This document shows, piece after piece, positions 49,843 through 59,641 of a DNA stretch of 64,000 nt (positions are counted from its first letter, which is position 1; every line of letters begins with the position of its first letter). The notes below the pieces were generated by a model that made no database searches, had not been told where the DNA came from, and was given only the letters and a program-made list of their open reading frames with translations. The DNA is from Kitasatospora fiedleri (lineage in GTDB: Bacteria > Actinomycetota > Actinomycetes > Streptomycetales > Streptomycetaceae). The position numbers and the translations under genes are program-made. Location of the stretch: the NCBI RefSeq assembly GCF_948472415.1, contig NZ_OX419519.1, positions 6,043,001-6,107,000 on the forward strand. The letters are read 5' to 3'.

Positions 49843-52236
49843 GTGGACTCTCCAGCACCCCCCGCGCCCGCCCCCGGCCCGGACCCGGCGCGGGGGTCCG
49901 CGCCCGCGAGCGTCGCGGTCCTGCTCGACCCGGCGGGCGCCGTCACCTGGTGGTCGCAGGGCGCCGCCGACCTGTTCGGCCTCCCCGCCGACGGCCTGCG
50001 CGGCCGTCCGGCCGCCGAGCTGCTCGGCGGCCCGCTGCCCACCGGCACCGCCCCCGTCGAAGGCGTCCGGCTGCGGCGCGCCGACGGCGGTTCGCGCACC
50101 GTCGACCTGCGCCTGCTGCCCGCGGGCCCGCCCGGCGGCGGCGCACTGCTGACGATCACCCCGCAGCCCGCCGACCCGGCCGGCCTCGGGTTCCCGGACG
50201 CGCCGCTGGCCCGGGCCGTGCTCCAGCAGGACCGGATCGCCACCGCCTACCTCGACCGCGAGCTGCGCCCCGTCCGGCTCAGCGCCGCCTTCGACGCCCT
50301 GCTGGTGAGCGGCCTGGGCACCGGCCCGGACGGCCAGGACTGGCTGGAGCGCCTGCGCACCCCCGAGGGCGTGCCCGCCCGGGCCGCCTGCGACCGGACC
50401 GTCCTCGACGGTACCGCCGTCATCGGGGTCGAGCACCGCCTGGACGAGCAGCGGGCCTTCTCCCTCACCTGCTTCCCCGTCGACGACCCGGCCGACGGCC
50501 CCGACGGGCGCCCCCGCGGCGTGGTCGTCGTCCTGGTCGAGCTGCCCGCCGCCGGCCGCACCCGGCTCGGCCTGGCCGAGGCGTACCGGCGCGCCGCCGA
50601 GATCGGCGGCTCCCTCGACGTCGTCGCGGGCGCCCGCGAACTCGTCGACATCCTCGTCCCCGCCCTCGGCGACCTGGCCGCCGTCGACTTCCCCGACGCC
50701 GTCCTCCAGGGCCGCGACCCGCAGCTCGGCTACCCCGGCGTCCAGGCGTCCGCGCCGCGCCGGGTCGCCGCGAAGGCCACCGGGGGACGCTGGCCCGCCC
50801 CGCTCGTGCAGGTCGGCGAACCCGTCCCCGTCGTCCCCGACCGGCCGGAGATCGCCGCCGTCGCGGTCGGCGGCGTCCTGGTCTTCGACCCGGACACCGC
50901 CCGCTACGCGCTGGGCGGCGACCCCCGGCTGGTCGCCGCCCTCGTCCCCGCGGACATGCGCTCCGCGATCGGCTGCCCGCTCTACTACCGCGGCCGGCTG
51001 TTCGGCTACGTCATGGTCTGGCGCACCACCACCCCCGAACCGTTCGGCGAGGCCGACACGAAACTCGTCCAGGACCTGTGCGACCGCACCGCCCTCGCCC
51101 TCGACAACGCCTTCCGCTACACCCGCGAGCACGCCACCGCCGTCGTCCTGCAGAACAGCCTGCTCCCGCCGCCCACCACCGACACCACCACCGCCTGCGA
51201 GAGCACCGGCGCCTACCGGCCCGCCGACGGCACCCTCGGCGTCGGCGGCGACTGGTACGACGCCTTCCCGCTCTCCTCGCTGCGCACCGCCCTGGTCATC
51301 GGCGACGTCACCGGCCACGGGCTCCAGGCCACCGCCACCATGGCCCGGCTGCGCACCGCCGTCCACACCCTCGCCGAACTCGACCTGCCGCCCGACGACC
51401 TGCTGATCCGCCTCAACGACCTCGTCCAGCGGATGGCCGCCGAGTCCGCCGAGCCCGACACCGTCGGCGCCACCTGCCTGTTCGCCGTCTACGACCCCGT
51501 CGGCCGGGAACTGCACACCGCCGGCGCCGGACACCCCCCGCCGCTGCTGCTCACCCCGGACGGCACCGCCCGCTACCTGCCGCTGGACCCCGGGCCGCCG
51601 CTCGGCGCGGGCGACAGCGCCTACGAGGTGCACCGCACCGTGCTGGAGCCGGGCAGCCTGCTCGTCCTGTACACCGACGGCCTCACCGGCCACGACCCGG
51701 ACGCCGCCATGCCCGGCCTGCTCACCCGGCTGCCCGGCCTCGCCCCCGCCGACCGCCCCCTCCAGGACGTCGCCGCCGACCTGCTCGCCGACCGCCCCGG
51801 TGCCGACCACCCCGAGGACGACACCGCGCTGCTGCTCGCCCGCACCCGCGCCGTCCTGCCGCAGTCCACCCTGACCCGCCGGTACGCCGACCTCGCCGAC
51901 GTCCAGCGGGCCCGCGCCGACACCGGGGCCCAGCTCGCCGCCTGGGGCCTGGACCACCTCGCCTTCGCCGCCGAACTCATCGTCAGCGAGCTGGTCACCA
52001 ACGCCATCCGCTACACCGAGGGCCCCGCCGTGCTGCGGCTGATCCGCGACCGGACGCTGGTCTGCGAGGTCTCCGACCCCTCCAACACCCAGCCGCGCCT
52101 GCGCCGCGCGCTGGACAGCGACGAGGGCGGGCGCGGCCTGTTCCTGATCGCGCAGCTGGCCGAGCGCTGGGGCTGCCGGTACGCCGAGCGCGGCAAGACG
52201 ATCTGGACCGAACTCGCCCTGGAACCGCGGTTCTGA
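49843..52236 (+). CDS. PAS-GAF-PP2C (SpoIIE) phosphatase with C-terminal HATPase domain
   Basis: The 797-residue protein starts at GTG 49843. Domains in order: a PAS domain (about 23-120) with AGAVTWWSQGAADLFGL; a second PAS-like segment; a GAF domain with DMRSAIGCPLYYRGRLFGYVMVW; a PP2C/SpoIIE phosphatase domain with DWYDAFPLSS, VIGDVTGHGLQATATMARLR and YTDGLTGHDPD metal-binding Asp residues; and a C-terminal anti-sigma-like ATPase domain with LIVSELVTNAIRYTEGP and GRGLFLIAQLAERWG. Such proteins dephosphorylate anti-anti-sigma factors in partner-switching control of stress sigma factors in streptomycetes. Both the phosphatase and the kinase-like domain are present in one chain. Confidence 0.92.
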   Translation: MDSPAPPAPAPGPDPARGSAPASVAVLLDPAGAVTWWSQGAADLFGLPADGLRGRPAAELLGGPLPTGTAPVEGVRLRRADGGSRTVDLRLLPAGPPGGGALLTITPQPADPAGLGFPDAPLARAVLQQDRIATAYLDRELRPVRLSAAFDALLVSGLGTGPDGQDWLERLRTPEGVPARAACDRTVLDGTAVIGVEHRLDEQRAFSLTCFPVDDPADGPDGRPRGVVVVLVELPAAGRTRLGLAEAYRRAAEIGGSLDVVAGARELVDILVPALGDLAAVDFPDAVLQGRDPQLGYPGVQASAPRRVAAKATGGRWPAPLVQVGEPVPVVPDRPEIAAVAVGGVLVFDPDTARYALGGDPRLVAALVPADMRSAIGCPLYYRGRLFGYVMVWRTTTPEPFGEADTKLVQDLCDRTALALDNAFRYTREHATAVVLQNSLLPPPTTDTTTACESTGAYRPADGTLGVGGDWYDAFPLSSLRTALVIGDVTGHGLQATATMARLRTAVHTLAELDLPPDDLLIRLNDLVQRMAAESAEPDTVGATCLFAVYDPVGRELHTAGAGHPPPLLLTPDGTARYLPLDPGPPLGAGDSAYEVHRTVLEPGSLLVLYTDGLTGHDPDAAMPGLLTRLPGLAPADRPLQDVAADLLADRPGADHPEDDTALLLARTRAVLPQSTLTRRYADLADVQRARADTGAQLAAWGLDHLAFAAELIVSELVTNAIRYTEGPAVLRLIRDRTLVCEVSDPSNTQPRLRRALDSDEGGRGLFLIAQLAERWGCRYAERGKTIWTELALEPRF

Positions 52237-52261
52237 GCTCCGCGGCCGGTCGCCGGCGGGG

Positions 52262-54076
52262 TCAGGGGTGCGGCCGGGTGGCCAGGTAGGTGAGCCAGTC
52301 GCCGTGGTGGGTGATGTCGGGGCCGGTGGCCGCGGTGTGCGGGTCGCACTGGAAGCCCAGGACCCAGGTGGCGTCGTCGAGTTGGATGCGGCCCAGGGAC
52401 ATCGGGGCGGGGAGGTCGGCGAGGAAGCGGCCCAGGGCGGCGGGGGAGAGGGTCCACCGTTCGCCGGTGACCGTGCCGCCCCCGTCCGGGCCGACGTGGA
52501 CCAGGCCGGGTTTGGGGGGTGTGGTGGGGAGGGCGGTCAGGCGGTAGGCGGGGGCGGTGCGGACGGGGCCCGCGTAGCGGGCGCCGGGGTCGGTGAGCTG
52601 GTGGTTGAGGGGCTGGCCGCGGCGGTGGGCGCCGAGGACGACCAGGTCGATGCCGGTGTCGGGGAGTGGGGCCGGGAGTTCTTCGCCGGTGAGACGGGCG
52701 GCGAGGTCGAGGCCGACCTGGTCGTCGAAGGCGCGGGTGAGGACGCTGACGCCGAACGGGCTGCCGTCCGCCTCGCCGGCCGGGACGGCGACGGCGGCCA
52801 GGTCGAGCAGGTTGACGAAGTTGGTGTAGGTGCCGAGCCGGGAGTTGACGCCGACCGGGTCGGCCCGGACGGCGGCGAGGGTGGGGTGCTCGGTGGTGGT
52901 GGGCAGCAGGAGCGCGTCGAAGCCGGCCAGCAGGCGGGCGGCGTCGGCCCGGTGCCGGTCGAGGCGTTCCTGGTCGGCGGCGAGGGCGTGGGCGGGCAGG
53001 TCGGCCGCGGCGAGGACGATGGCGGCGACGGTGGGGTCGGCGCCCTCCGGGTCGCGGGCGAGGAACTCCCCGACGGCCGCGTACCGTTCGGCGACCAGGG
53101 CGCCGTCGTAGAGCAGCCGGGCCGCCGCCAGCAGGGGCGAGACGTCGACGGCGGCGGTCTCCGCGCCGGTCTCCCGCAGCCGGGCGGCGGCCGCGTGGAA
53201 GGCGGCCCGGGCCTGCGCGGACAGCGGCGCGAGGTCCTGCTCGCGGGGCAGCGCCACCCGGGGCCGGTCCGGTGCCGCCAGCCGGACGGCGTCGGGCCAG
53301 CCGCGGCTGCGCGGGTCGGCCGGGTCGGGGCCGGTCAGCACGGCCAGCGCGGGCAGCGCCTCGGCGAGGGTGCGGGCGAAGACGGTGACGGCGTCGTAGG
53401 GGCGGGCGGCGGGGACGACCCCGGTGGTGGGGACCAGGCCGAGGGTCGGTTTGACGCCGACGATGCCGTTGAACGCGGCGGGCACCCGGCCCGAGCCCGC
53501 GGTGTCGGTGCCGAGCGCGAAGTCCGCGATGCCGAGCGCGACGGCGACCGCGGAGCCGGAACTGGAGCCGCCGGAGACCTTCTCCGGGTGGTGGGCCGAG
53601 CGCACCGCGCCGTACGGGCTGCGGGTGCCGACCAGCCCGGTGGCGAACTGGTCCATGTTGGTCTTGCCGAGCACGATCGCGCCCGCGGCGGCCAGCCGCC
53701 GCACGGCGGTGGCGGACACCCGGGGGTGCCGGGCGTAGCCGGGGCAGGCGGCGGTGGTGGGCAGGCCCGCGACGTCGATGTTGTCCTTGACGGCGTACAA
53801 CAGGCCCCGCAGCGGCAGGAGTTCACCGGCCGCCGCGCGGGCGTCGAGGGCGCGGGCCTCGGCCGCGACCTCCTCCCGGGGGCGCAGGGTGATCCAGACC
53901 TCCGGCCGGTCGGCCTCCTCGATGCGCCGGTAGGCGGCGGCGACGCGCTCCTCGGCCGTGCCGGCCGTGCCGGCCGTGCCGGCCGTGACGGCTGCGGTGG
54001 TTGCGGCGGCGGGGCGTTCGGCGGTCCCGGCGGCCACGGCGGTGGGGGCGTCGCTCTCGGGGGTGGTGCGGTTCAC
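52262..54076 (-). CDS. atzF: Allophanate hydrolase
   Basis: This 604-residue amidase-signature enzyme starts at GTG 54076, overlapping the urea carboxylase stop. The amidase core has YAVKDNIDVAGLPTTAAC with the catalytic lysine, KVSGGSSSGSAVAVALGIADFALGTDTAGSGRVPAAFNG with the Ser-Ser-Lys region, and a C-terminal domain containing DDATWVLGFQCDP typical of allophanate hydrolase. It splits allophanate into carbon dioxide and two ammonia, the second half of the urea amidolyase route. The N-terminus carries a GTAGTAGTAEE repeat from slippage of a CGTGCCGGC-type unit (53955-53992). Confidence 0.92.
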   Translation of the reverse strand: MNRTTPESDAPTAVAAGTAERPAAATTAAVTAGTAGTAGTAEERVAAAYRRIEEADRPEVWITLRPREEVAAEARALDARAAAGELLPLRGLLYAVKDNIDVAGLPTTAACPGYARHPRVSATAVRRLAAAGAIVLGKTNMDQFATGLVGTRSPYGAVRSAHHPEKVSGGSSSGSAVAVALGIADFALGTDTAGSGRVPAAFNGIVGVKPTLGLVPTTGVVPAARPYDAVTVFARTLAEALPALAVLTGPDPADPRSRGWPDAVRLAAPDRPRVALPREQDLAPLSAQARAAFHAAAARLRETGAETAAVDVSPLLAAARLLYDGALVAERYAAVGEFLARDPEGADPTVAAIVLAAADLPAHALAADQERLDRHRADAARLLAGFDALLLPTTTEHPTLAAVRADPVGVNSRLGTYTNFVNLLDLAAVAVPAGEADGSPFGVSVLTRAFDDQVGLDLAARLTGEELPAPLPDTGIDLVVLGAHRRGQPLNHQLTDPGARYAGPVRTAPAYRLTALPTTPPKPGLVHVGPDGGGTVTGERWTLSPAALGRFLADLPAPMSLGRIQLDDATWVLGFQCDPHTAATGPDITHHGDWLTYLATRPHP

Positions 54077-57000
54077 GCTGCTTCCTCTCGCAGGACGACG
54101 GTCAACGGGGTGCCGGCGTCGATCTGCTGGCCGGGGGCGACCAGCACGTCGGCGACGACGCCGGCCGACGGGGCGCGGACGACGACCTCCATCTTCATGG
54201 CCTCCAGCACGATCAGCGGCTGCCCCGCCGCGACCCGGGTGCCGGGCGCGGCGGCCACCTTCCAGACGCTGGAGCTGAGCGGCGCCTCCACCAGCCCGGC
54301 GCCGGGCGGCAGCGCGCGGGGCGCCACCGCCGGGGCCGGGACGGGCTCGGGCCGGTCGGCGAGTTCGCCCGCGGCCTCCCAGGCCCGCCGCTCGGCGGCG
54401 AAGGCGGCGGACTGGCGGGCCCGGAAGGCGGCGATGTCGTCGGCGTTCTCGGCCAGGAAGCGTTCGTGCGCGGCCAACGAGAAGGTGCCGGGGCGGATGT
54501 CGAGCGCGCGGCGGCCGGCGGCCAGGTCCGCCCGGACGTCGAGGAGTTCGGCCGGGGAGACGGGGTGCCAGACGATCCGGTCGAAGAAGCGCAGCAGCCA
54601 GGGGATGCCGTCCGCGAAGGAGCGGCCGGGGCGCAGGCCGCCCCAGATCGGGACGGTGCGGCCGATCAGCTGGTAGCCGCCGGGGCTCTCCATGCCGTAG
54701 ACGCACAGGTAGGAGCCGCCGATGCCGACGCCGGCCTCGGCGGTCCAGGTGCGGGCCGGGTTGTACTTGGTGGTGACCAGGCGGTGGCGGGGGTCGAGCG
54801 GGGTGGCGGCGGGCGCGCCCAGGTAGACGTCGCCGAGGCCGAGCACCAGGTACCGGGCGTCGAAGACGGTCCGGCGGACGTCGTCGACCGAGTCGAGGCC
54901 GTTGATCCGGCGGATGAACTCGATGTTGGACGGGTTCCACGGGGCGTCGTCGCGCACCGAGGTGCGGTAGCGGGAGATCGCCTCGTCCACCGTGGGGTCG
55001 TCCCAGGACAGCGGCAGGTGGACCTCCCGGCTGGGCACGGTGAGGTCGTGCGCGGCGGGGAGCCGGTCCTCGGCCTCCTGGAGCAGGCCGAGCAGGGTGC
55101 GCAGCGGGAGCGCGTCGGGGTCGGTGTGCAGGTGCAGCGAGCGGACGCCGGGGGTGATGTCGACCAAGCCGCGGGGCCGGTGCGCGGCGAGGTGCCCGGC
55201 CAGGGCGTGCACCCGCATCCGCAGGGCCAGGTCGAGGGCCATCGGGCCGTACTCGACCAGGATGTTGTCGTCGGCGCCGCGCCGGTAGACCACCTCGGGC
55301 GCGGTGTCGGTGGCGGGGCGGCGGGCGAGCACGCCGTCGTCGGGGTCGGGGCCGTCGGCAGGCAGGGTGCGCGGGGCGGGGGAGCGGCGCAGCTCGGCGG
55401 CGCGGGCCTCGGTGACGGGGACGAAGCGGACGGTGTCGCCGGGGCGCAGCTGCCCGGCCTTCCAGCGCTCGCCGGCCACCACGGTGAACGGGCAGGCGAA
55501 GCCGCCGAGGCTGGGCCCGTCGGGGCCGAGGATGGCGGGGGTGTCGCCGGTGAGGTTGACGGCGCCGACGGAGTACGCGGTGTCGTGGACGTTGGAGGGG
55601 TGCAGTCCGGCCTCGCCGCCGTCGGGGCGGGCCCACTCGGGGCGGGGGCCGATCAGCCGCACGCCGGTGCGGGCGGACTGGGCGGAGACCTTCCAGTCGG
55701 CGCCGTACACCGTCCGCAGACCGGCCCGGGTGAGGAAGTCCGGTGCGGGGTGCGGGCCTTCGGAGACCGCGAGCCGCCAGCGGGTGGTGAAGTGCGGGCG
55801 CCGGGCGGCGGGGACGGCGGCGGGCGCGGGCGCGCCGGGCGCGGGGTCGGCCGGGCGCAGCACGTCGCCGGTGCGCAGGGCGCGGCCGGCGTGGCCGCCG
55901 AAGCCGCCCAGGGTGAAGGTGGCGGTGCTGCCGAGGTAGGCGGGCAGGTCGAGGCCGCCGCGCACCAGCACGTACGTCCGCATGCCGGGCCCGGCGGGGG
56001 TGCCGACCTCCAGCAGGGCGCCGGCGGGCAGGTCGAGCGGCTCCCACTGGGCGGCGGGGGCGCCGTCGACCGTGACCGGGGCCGGGGCGCCGGTGACGCA
56101 GACGACGGCGGGCCGGGAGAAGCGCAGGGCCGGGCCCTCCAGGGTGCACTCCAGGCCGGGGGCGCCCGGCGGGTTGCCGACGGCGGTGTTGCCGAGCCGG
56201 AAGGAGAGGTCGTCCATCGGGCCGCCGGGCGGTATGCCGACGTCCCAGTGGCCGGTGCGGCCGGGCCAGTCCTGCACGGTGGTGAGGGTGCCGCCGCGGA
56301 CCACGTCGATCCGCGGGCGCGGGTCGGTGACGCCGGCCAGGGTGGCGGTGGTGTGCCGGGCGGCCAGCACCTCGGGGGTGCGGCAGGCGGCGCGCAGCAG
56401 ACCGAGGTTGGTCTCGACGCCGTCGATCCGGGTGGCTTCCAGGGCCTCGGCCAGCCGGGCGAACGCCTCGGCGCGGTCGCGGCCGGTGGCGATCACCTTG
56501 GCGAGCATCGGGTCGTAGGCGGGGGAGACCTCCTGGCCGGTCTCCACCCAGCCGTCCACCCGTATCCCGACGACGGGAGCGCCGTCCGGAGCGCCCCCGG
56601 GAGCGCCCCCGGTGACGCCGCCGGGAGCGGTGCCGGGAGTGGTGGCAGGGAGTTCGACCCGGGTGAGCAGGCCGGAGCTGGGCCGGTGGTCCTGGCCCGG
56701 GTCCTCGGCGTAGAGCCGGGCCTCGACGGCGTGCCCGCGGACGGGCGGGCCGTCGGGGCCGACGCCGGCCAGCAGGTCCTGCTCGCCGCGGGCCAGCCGC
56801 AGCATCCAGCCGACCAGGTCGACGCCGGTGATCTGCTCGGTGACCGGGTGCTCCACCTGGAGGCGGGTGTTGACCTCCAGGAAGGCGGCCTCCTCGCGTT
56901 CGGCGTCGTAGACGAACTCCACGGTGCCGGCCGAGCGGTAGCCGACCGAGGCGCACAACTCCCGGGCGCTGCGGTGCAGTTGCTCGCGCAGTGCGGCCGG

Positions 57001-57737
57001 GAGGCCGGGGGCCGGGGCCTCCTCCAGGACCTTCTGGTGGCGGCGCTGCAACGAGCAGTCCCGGTCGCCCAGGCTGACGACCCGTCCGGTGCCGTCGCCG
57101 AAGACCTGCACCTCGACGTGCCGGGCCCGGGCGACGTACCGCTCCAGGAAGACCCCGCCGTCGCCGAAGTTGCCCCGGGCCAGCCGGGTGACCTGGTCGT
57201 GGGCGGCCCGCAGTTCGTCCGGCCCGGCGCAGGCCCGCATGCCGATGCCGCCCCGCCGCCGGTGGCCTTGAGCATCACCGGGTAGCCGATCTCCTCGGCC
57301 GCGCGCAGCGCCTCCTCCGGCCCGGCCAGCAGCCCGGTGCCGGCCAGCAGCGGGACCCCGGCGGCCTCGGCCGCCGCGCGGGCGGTGTGCTTGGCGCCGA
57401 AGACCTCCAGTTGGCGGGGGGTGGGGCCAACGAAGACCAGGCCGGCGGCCTCCGCGGCGGCGGCGAACGCCGCGTTCTCGGACAGGAAGCCGTACCCGGG
57501 GTGGACCGCCCCGGCGCCCGTCGCGCGGGCCGCGGCCAGCACCAGGTCGGCCCGCAGGTAGCTCTCGGCGGCGGGCGCCGGGCCCAGCCGGACGGCTTCG
57601 TCGGCCATCCGGACGTGCGGGGCGGTGCGGTCGGCGTCGGAGTACACGGCCACGGTCCGCAGGCCGAGCGCGGACGCGGAGCGGATGACGCGGCAGGCGA
57701 TCTCGCCGCGGTTGGCGACGAGCAGGGTGTCGAACAC
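54073..57737 (-). pseudogene. Urea carboxylase, biotin-dependent, frameshifted as read
   Basis: Joined across one break it encodes about 1220 residues, the normal size of urea carboxylase. From GTG 57737: biotin carboxylase domain (MFDTLLVANRGEIACRVI, then KATGGG at the break), the ATP-grasp core with HVEVQVFGDG, a KipI/KipA-like allophanate carboxyltransferase region with TVQDWPGRTGHWDVGIPPGGPMD, and a C-terminal biotinyl domain with LEAMKMEVVVR. The frame is lost at the CCCC run 57251-57254 of the plus strand; one more base gives the family motif GGGGGIGMRACAGPDE. The operon holds allophanate hydrolase, NCS1 permease and GntR. A guanidine carboxylase role is possible and cannot be excluded by eye. 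Confidence 0.88.
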
Positions 57738-57836
57738 GACGGCGGCTCCTCAGGGGCGGGCCGGACGGGGCGGGAGGGGTCGGGCGGGCCGGCCGGTCGG
57801 GGCGACCGGTCCGCCCCGTACCGGTGGCGGAGCGGG

Positions 57837-59528
57837 TTACGCGCCGGCGGGTGCGGCGGGCGTGACGGGTGCGGCGGGCAGCACGTGGTCGCCGACCCGG
57901 TCGGTGCTCAGGCACAGCGAGCAGACGACGGCGTCGTGGGTGGCGCAGGCGGCCAGGTCGGGGCGCTCGTACGGCTGGTGGCAGACGTGGCAGACCAGGG
58001 TGGCCGCGCTCGGGTTGCCCTCGTCGTCCAGCAGCGGCTCGGCCAGGCCGTCGTCGGTGCGGCGCAGGTAGTACCGGCCCCGGGTGAGGACGGCCATCAG
58101 CGGGGTGAGGACGAAGGCGATCAGGGCGGCGGCCACCGGGGAGTACGGCTGGAGGGTGTCGCCCAGGGCGTGGAAGTACAGCGCGATGGACAGGCCCGAG
58201 GCGGCGGTGAAGGCGACCACGCCGACCGGGTTGACGGCGTACAGCATGCCGCGGCGGAACTCCGGTCGCAGCGGGGAGATCCGCAGGAGGTGCTTGTTGA
58301 CGCCGATGTCGGTCGCGACGGTGACCACCCAGGCGATCGCGCAGTTCGAGTAGAAGCCCAGGACGCCGTTGAGGAAGCTGAACATGTCGGCCTCCATCAG
58401 GACGAGCGCGATGCCCAGGTTGACCAGGACGAAGACCATCCGCCCGGGGTAGCGCCGGGTGACCCGGGTGAAGGAGTTCGTCCAGGCGAGCGAGCCGGAG
58501 TAGGCGTTCGTCACGTTGATCTTGATCTGGCTGATCACCACCAGCACCACCGCCAGCGGGACGACCAGCCAGGACGGCAGCATCGCGTCGAAGGCGCCCT
58601 TGAACTGCCGGATCGGCTCGGGCGCGAGGCCGGGCCCGACCGCCGAGAGGATGTGCACGGCGAGGAAGACCCCGATCGCCTGCTTCAGCGCGCCGACCAC
58701 CACCCAGCCCGGGCCGGCCAGCACCACCGCCGTCCACCACCCGCGCCGGTTGGCCGCCGTCCGGGGCGGCATGAAGCGCAGGTAGTCGATCTGCTCGCCG
58801 ATCTGCGCGATCAGCGACAGGCAGACCCCGGCGCCCAGCAGCACCGAGGCGGTGTCGACCCCGCCCGCGCCGTCGGTGCCCGGGTAGGACAGGAAGCGGT
58901 GCACGCTGCCCGGGTCGGTGGAGATCAGGTACACCAGCGGGGAGACCATCAGCACCAGCCAGACCGGGGTGGTCCACACCTGGAGCCGGCTGAGCGCCTT
59001 CATGCCGTAGACCACCAGCGGGATCACCATCAGGGTGGAGACCAGGTAGCCCAGCCAGAGCGGCAGACCGAGGCCCAGCTTGAGGCCCTGGGCCATGATC
59101 GAACCCTCGAGGGCGAAGAAGATGAAGGTGAAGCTGGCGAAGATGACGCTGGTCAGCACCGAGCCGTAGTAGCCGAAGCCGGAGCCGCGGGTGATCAGGT
59201 CCAGGTCGATGTTGTAGCGGGCGCCGTAGTACGCCAGCGGGTAGCCGGTGACGAAGATGACCACGGCGGCCACGGCGATCGCCACCAGCGCGTTCCCGGT
59301 GCCGTGGGCCAGGCCGATGCCGGCGCCGATCGAGAAGTCGGCCAGGTAGGCGATGCCGCCGAGGGCGGTGGTGGCCACCACCATCGGGGTCCAGCGGCGG
59401 TAACTGCGCGGCGCGAAACGGAGGGTGTAGTCCTCCAGGGTCTCCTTCACCGCCTGCCCGGTGCCCGGTGCCGCCGACTGCGGGGGGCCGGGCTCGGCGG
59501 CTTTCACCAGGCGGGGCTCGACGTTCAT
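57837..59528 (-). CDS. NCS1-family (cytosine/purine-type) permease with Cys-rich tail
   Basis: The 563-residue protein has about twelve membrane segments of the NCS1 family, with SFTFIFFALEGSIMAQGLKLGLGL, QIGEQIDYLRFMPP and SQIKINVTNAYSGSLAWTNSF motifs, the last typical of Na+/substrate NCS1 carriers. The last 60 residues are cytoplasmic and hold VCHVCHQPYERPDLAACATHDAVVCSLC, a CxxC-x-C-CxxC pattern like a small zinc ribbon. The gene sits between the GntR regulator and the urea carboxylase, so the likely substrate is urea, guanidine or a nitrogen heterocycle that yields urea. ATG 59528 is preceded by AAGGAGG-like purines. Confidence 0.88.
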   Translation of the reverse strand: MNVEPRLVKAAEPGPPQSAAPGTGQAVKETLEDYTLRFAPRSYRRWTPMVVATTALGGIAYLADFSIGAGIGLAHGTGNALVAIAVAAVVIFVTGYPLAYYGARYNIDLDLITRGSGFGYYGSVLTSVIFASFTFIFFALEGSIMAQGLKLGLGLPLWLGYLVSTLMVIPLVVYGMKALSRLQVWTTPVWLVLMVSPLVYLISTDPGSVHRFLSYPGTDGAGGVDTASVLLGAGVCLSLIAQIGEQIDYLRFMPPRTAANRRGWWTAVVLAGPGWVVVGALKQAIGVFLAVHILSAVGPGLAPEPIRQFKGAFDAMLPSWLVVPLAVVLVVISQIKINVTNAYSGSLAWTNSFTRVTRRYPGRMVFVLVNLGIALVLMEADMFSFLNGVLGFYSNCAIAWVVTVATDIGVNKHLLRISPLRPEFRRGMLYAVNPVGVVAFTAASGLSIALYFHALGDTLQPYSPVAAALIAFVLTPLMAVLTRGRYYLRRTDDGLAEPLLDDEGNPSAATLVCHVCHQPYERPDLAACATHDAVVCSLCLSTDRVGDHVLPAAPVTPAAPAGA

Positions 59529-59574
59529 GCGGTGCCTCCTTGCCGTGCGGAAGAGCGGAAGGGTGCGCGGGTGC

Positions 59575-59598
59575 GCGGGCATGCGGGCATGCGGGCAT
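59575..59598. repeat. GCGGGCAT tandem repeat, three perfect copies
   Basis: Three exact 8-base copies (59575-59582, 59583-59590 and 59591-59598) lie in the gap between the permease and GntR genes, within a longer GTGCGCGG-type purine-pyrimidine stretch (about 59564-59630). The region has no gene. It may be slippage-prone spacer in the operon leader. Confidence 0.85.
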
Positions 59599-59641
59599 GC
59601 GGGTGCGCCGGTACGCGGGTGCGCGGGACGGCGGTAAGGGG

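Noticed and set aside
57738..57836. Guanidine-I riboswitch ahead of the urea carboxylase
   Set aside because: The 99-base gap is GC-rich spacer without the conserved ACGR-type riboswitch core that I could recognise; a covariance-model search would be needed to be sure.
59564..59630. Repeat tract considered as an insertion-sequence end
   Set aside because: It is a simple 8-base tandem repeat with no transposase or terminal inverted repeats nearby. No mobile element was recognised anywhere in the window.
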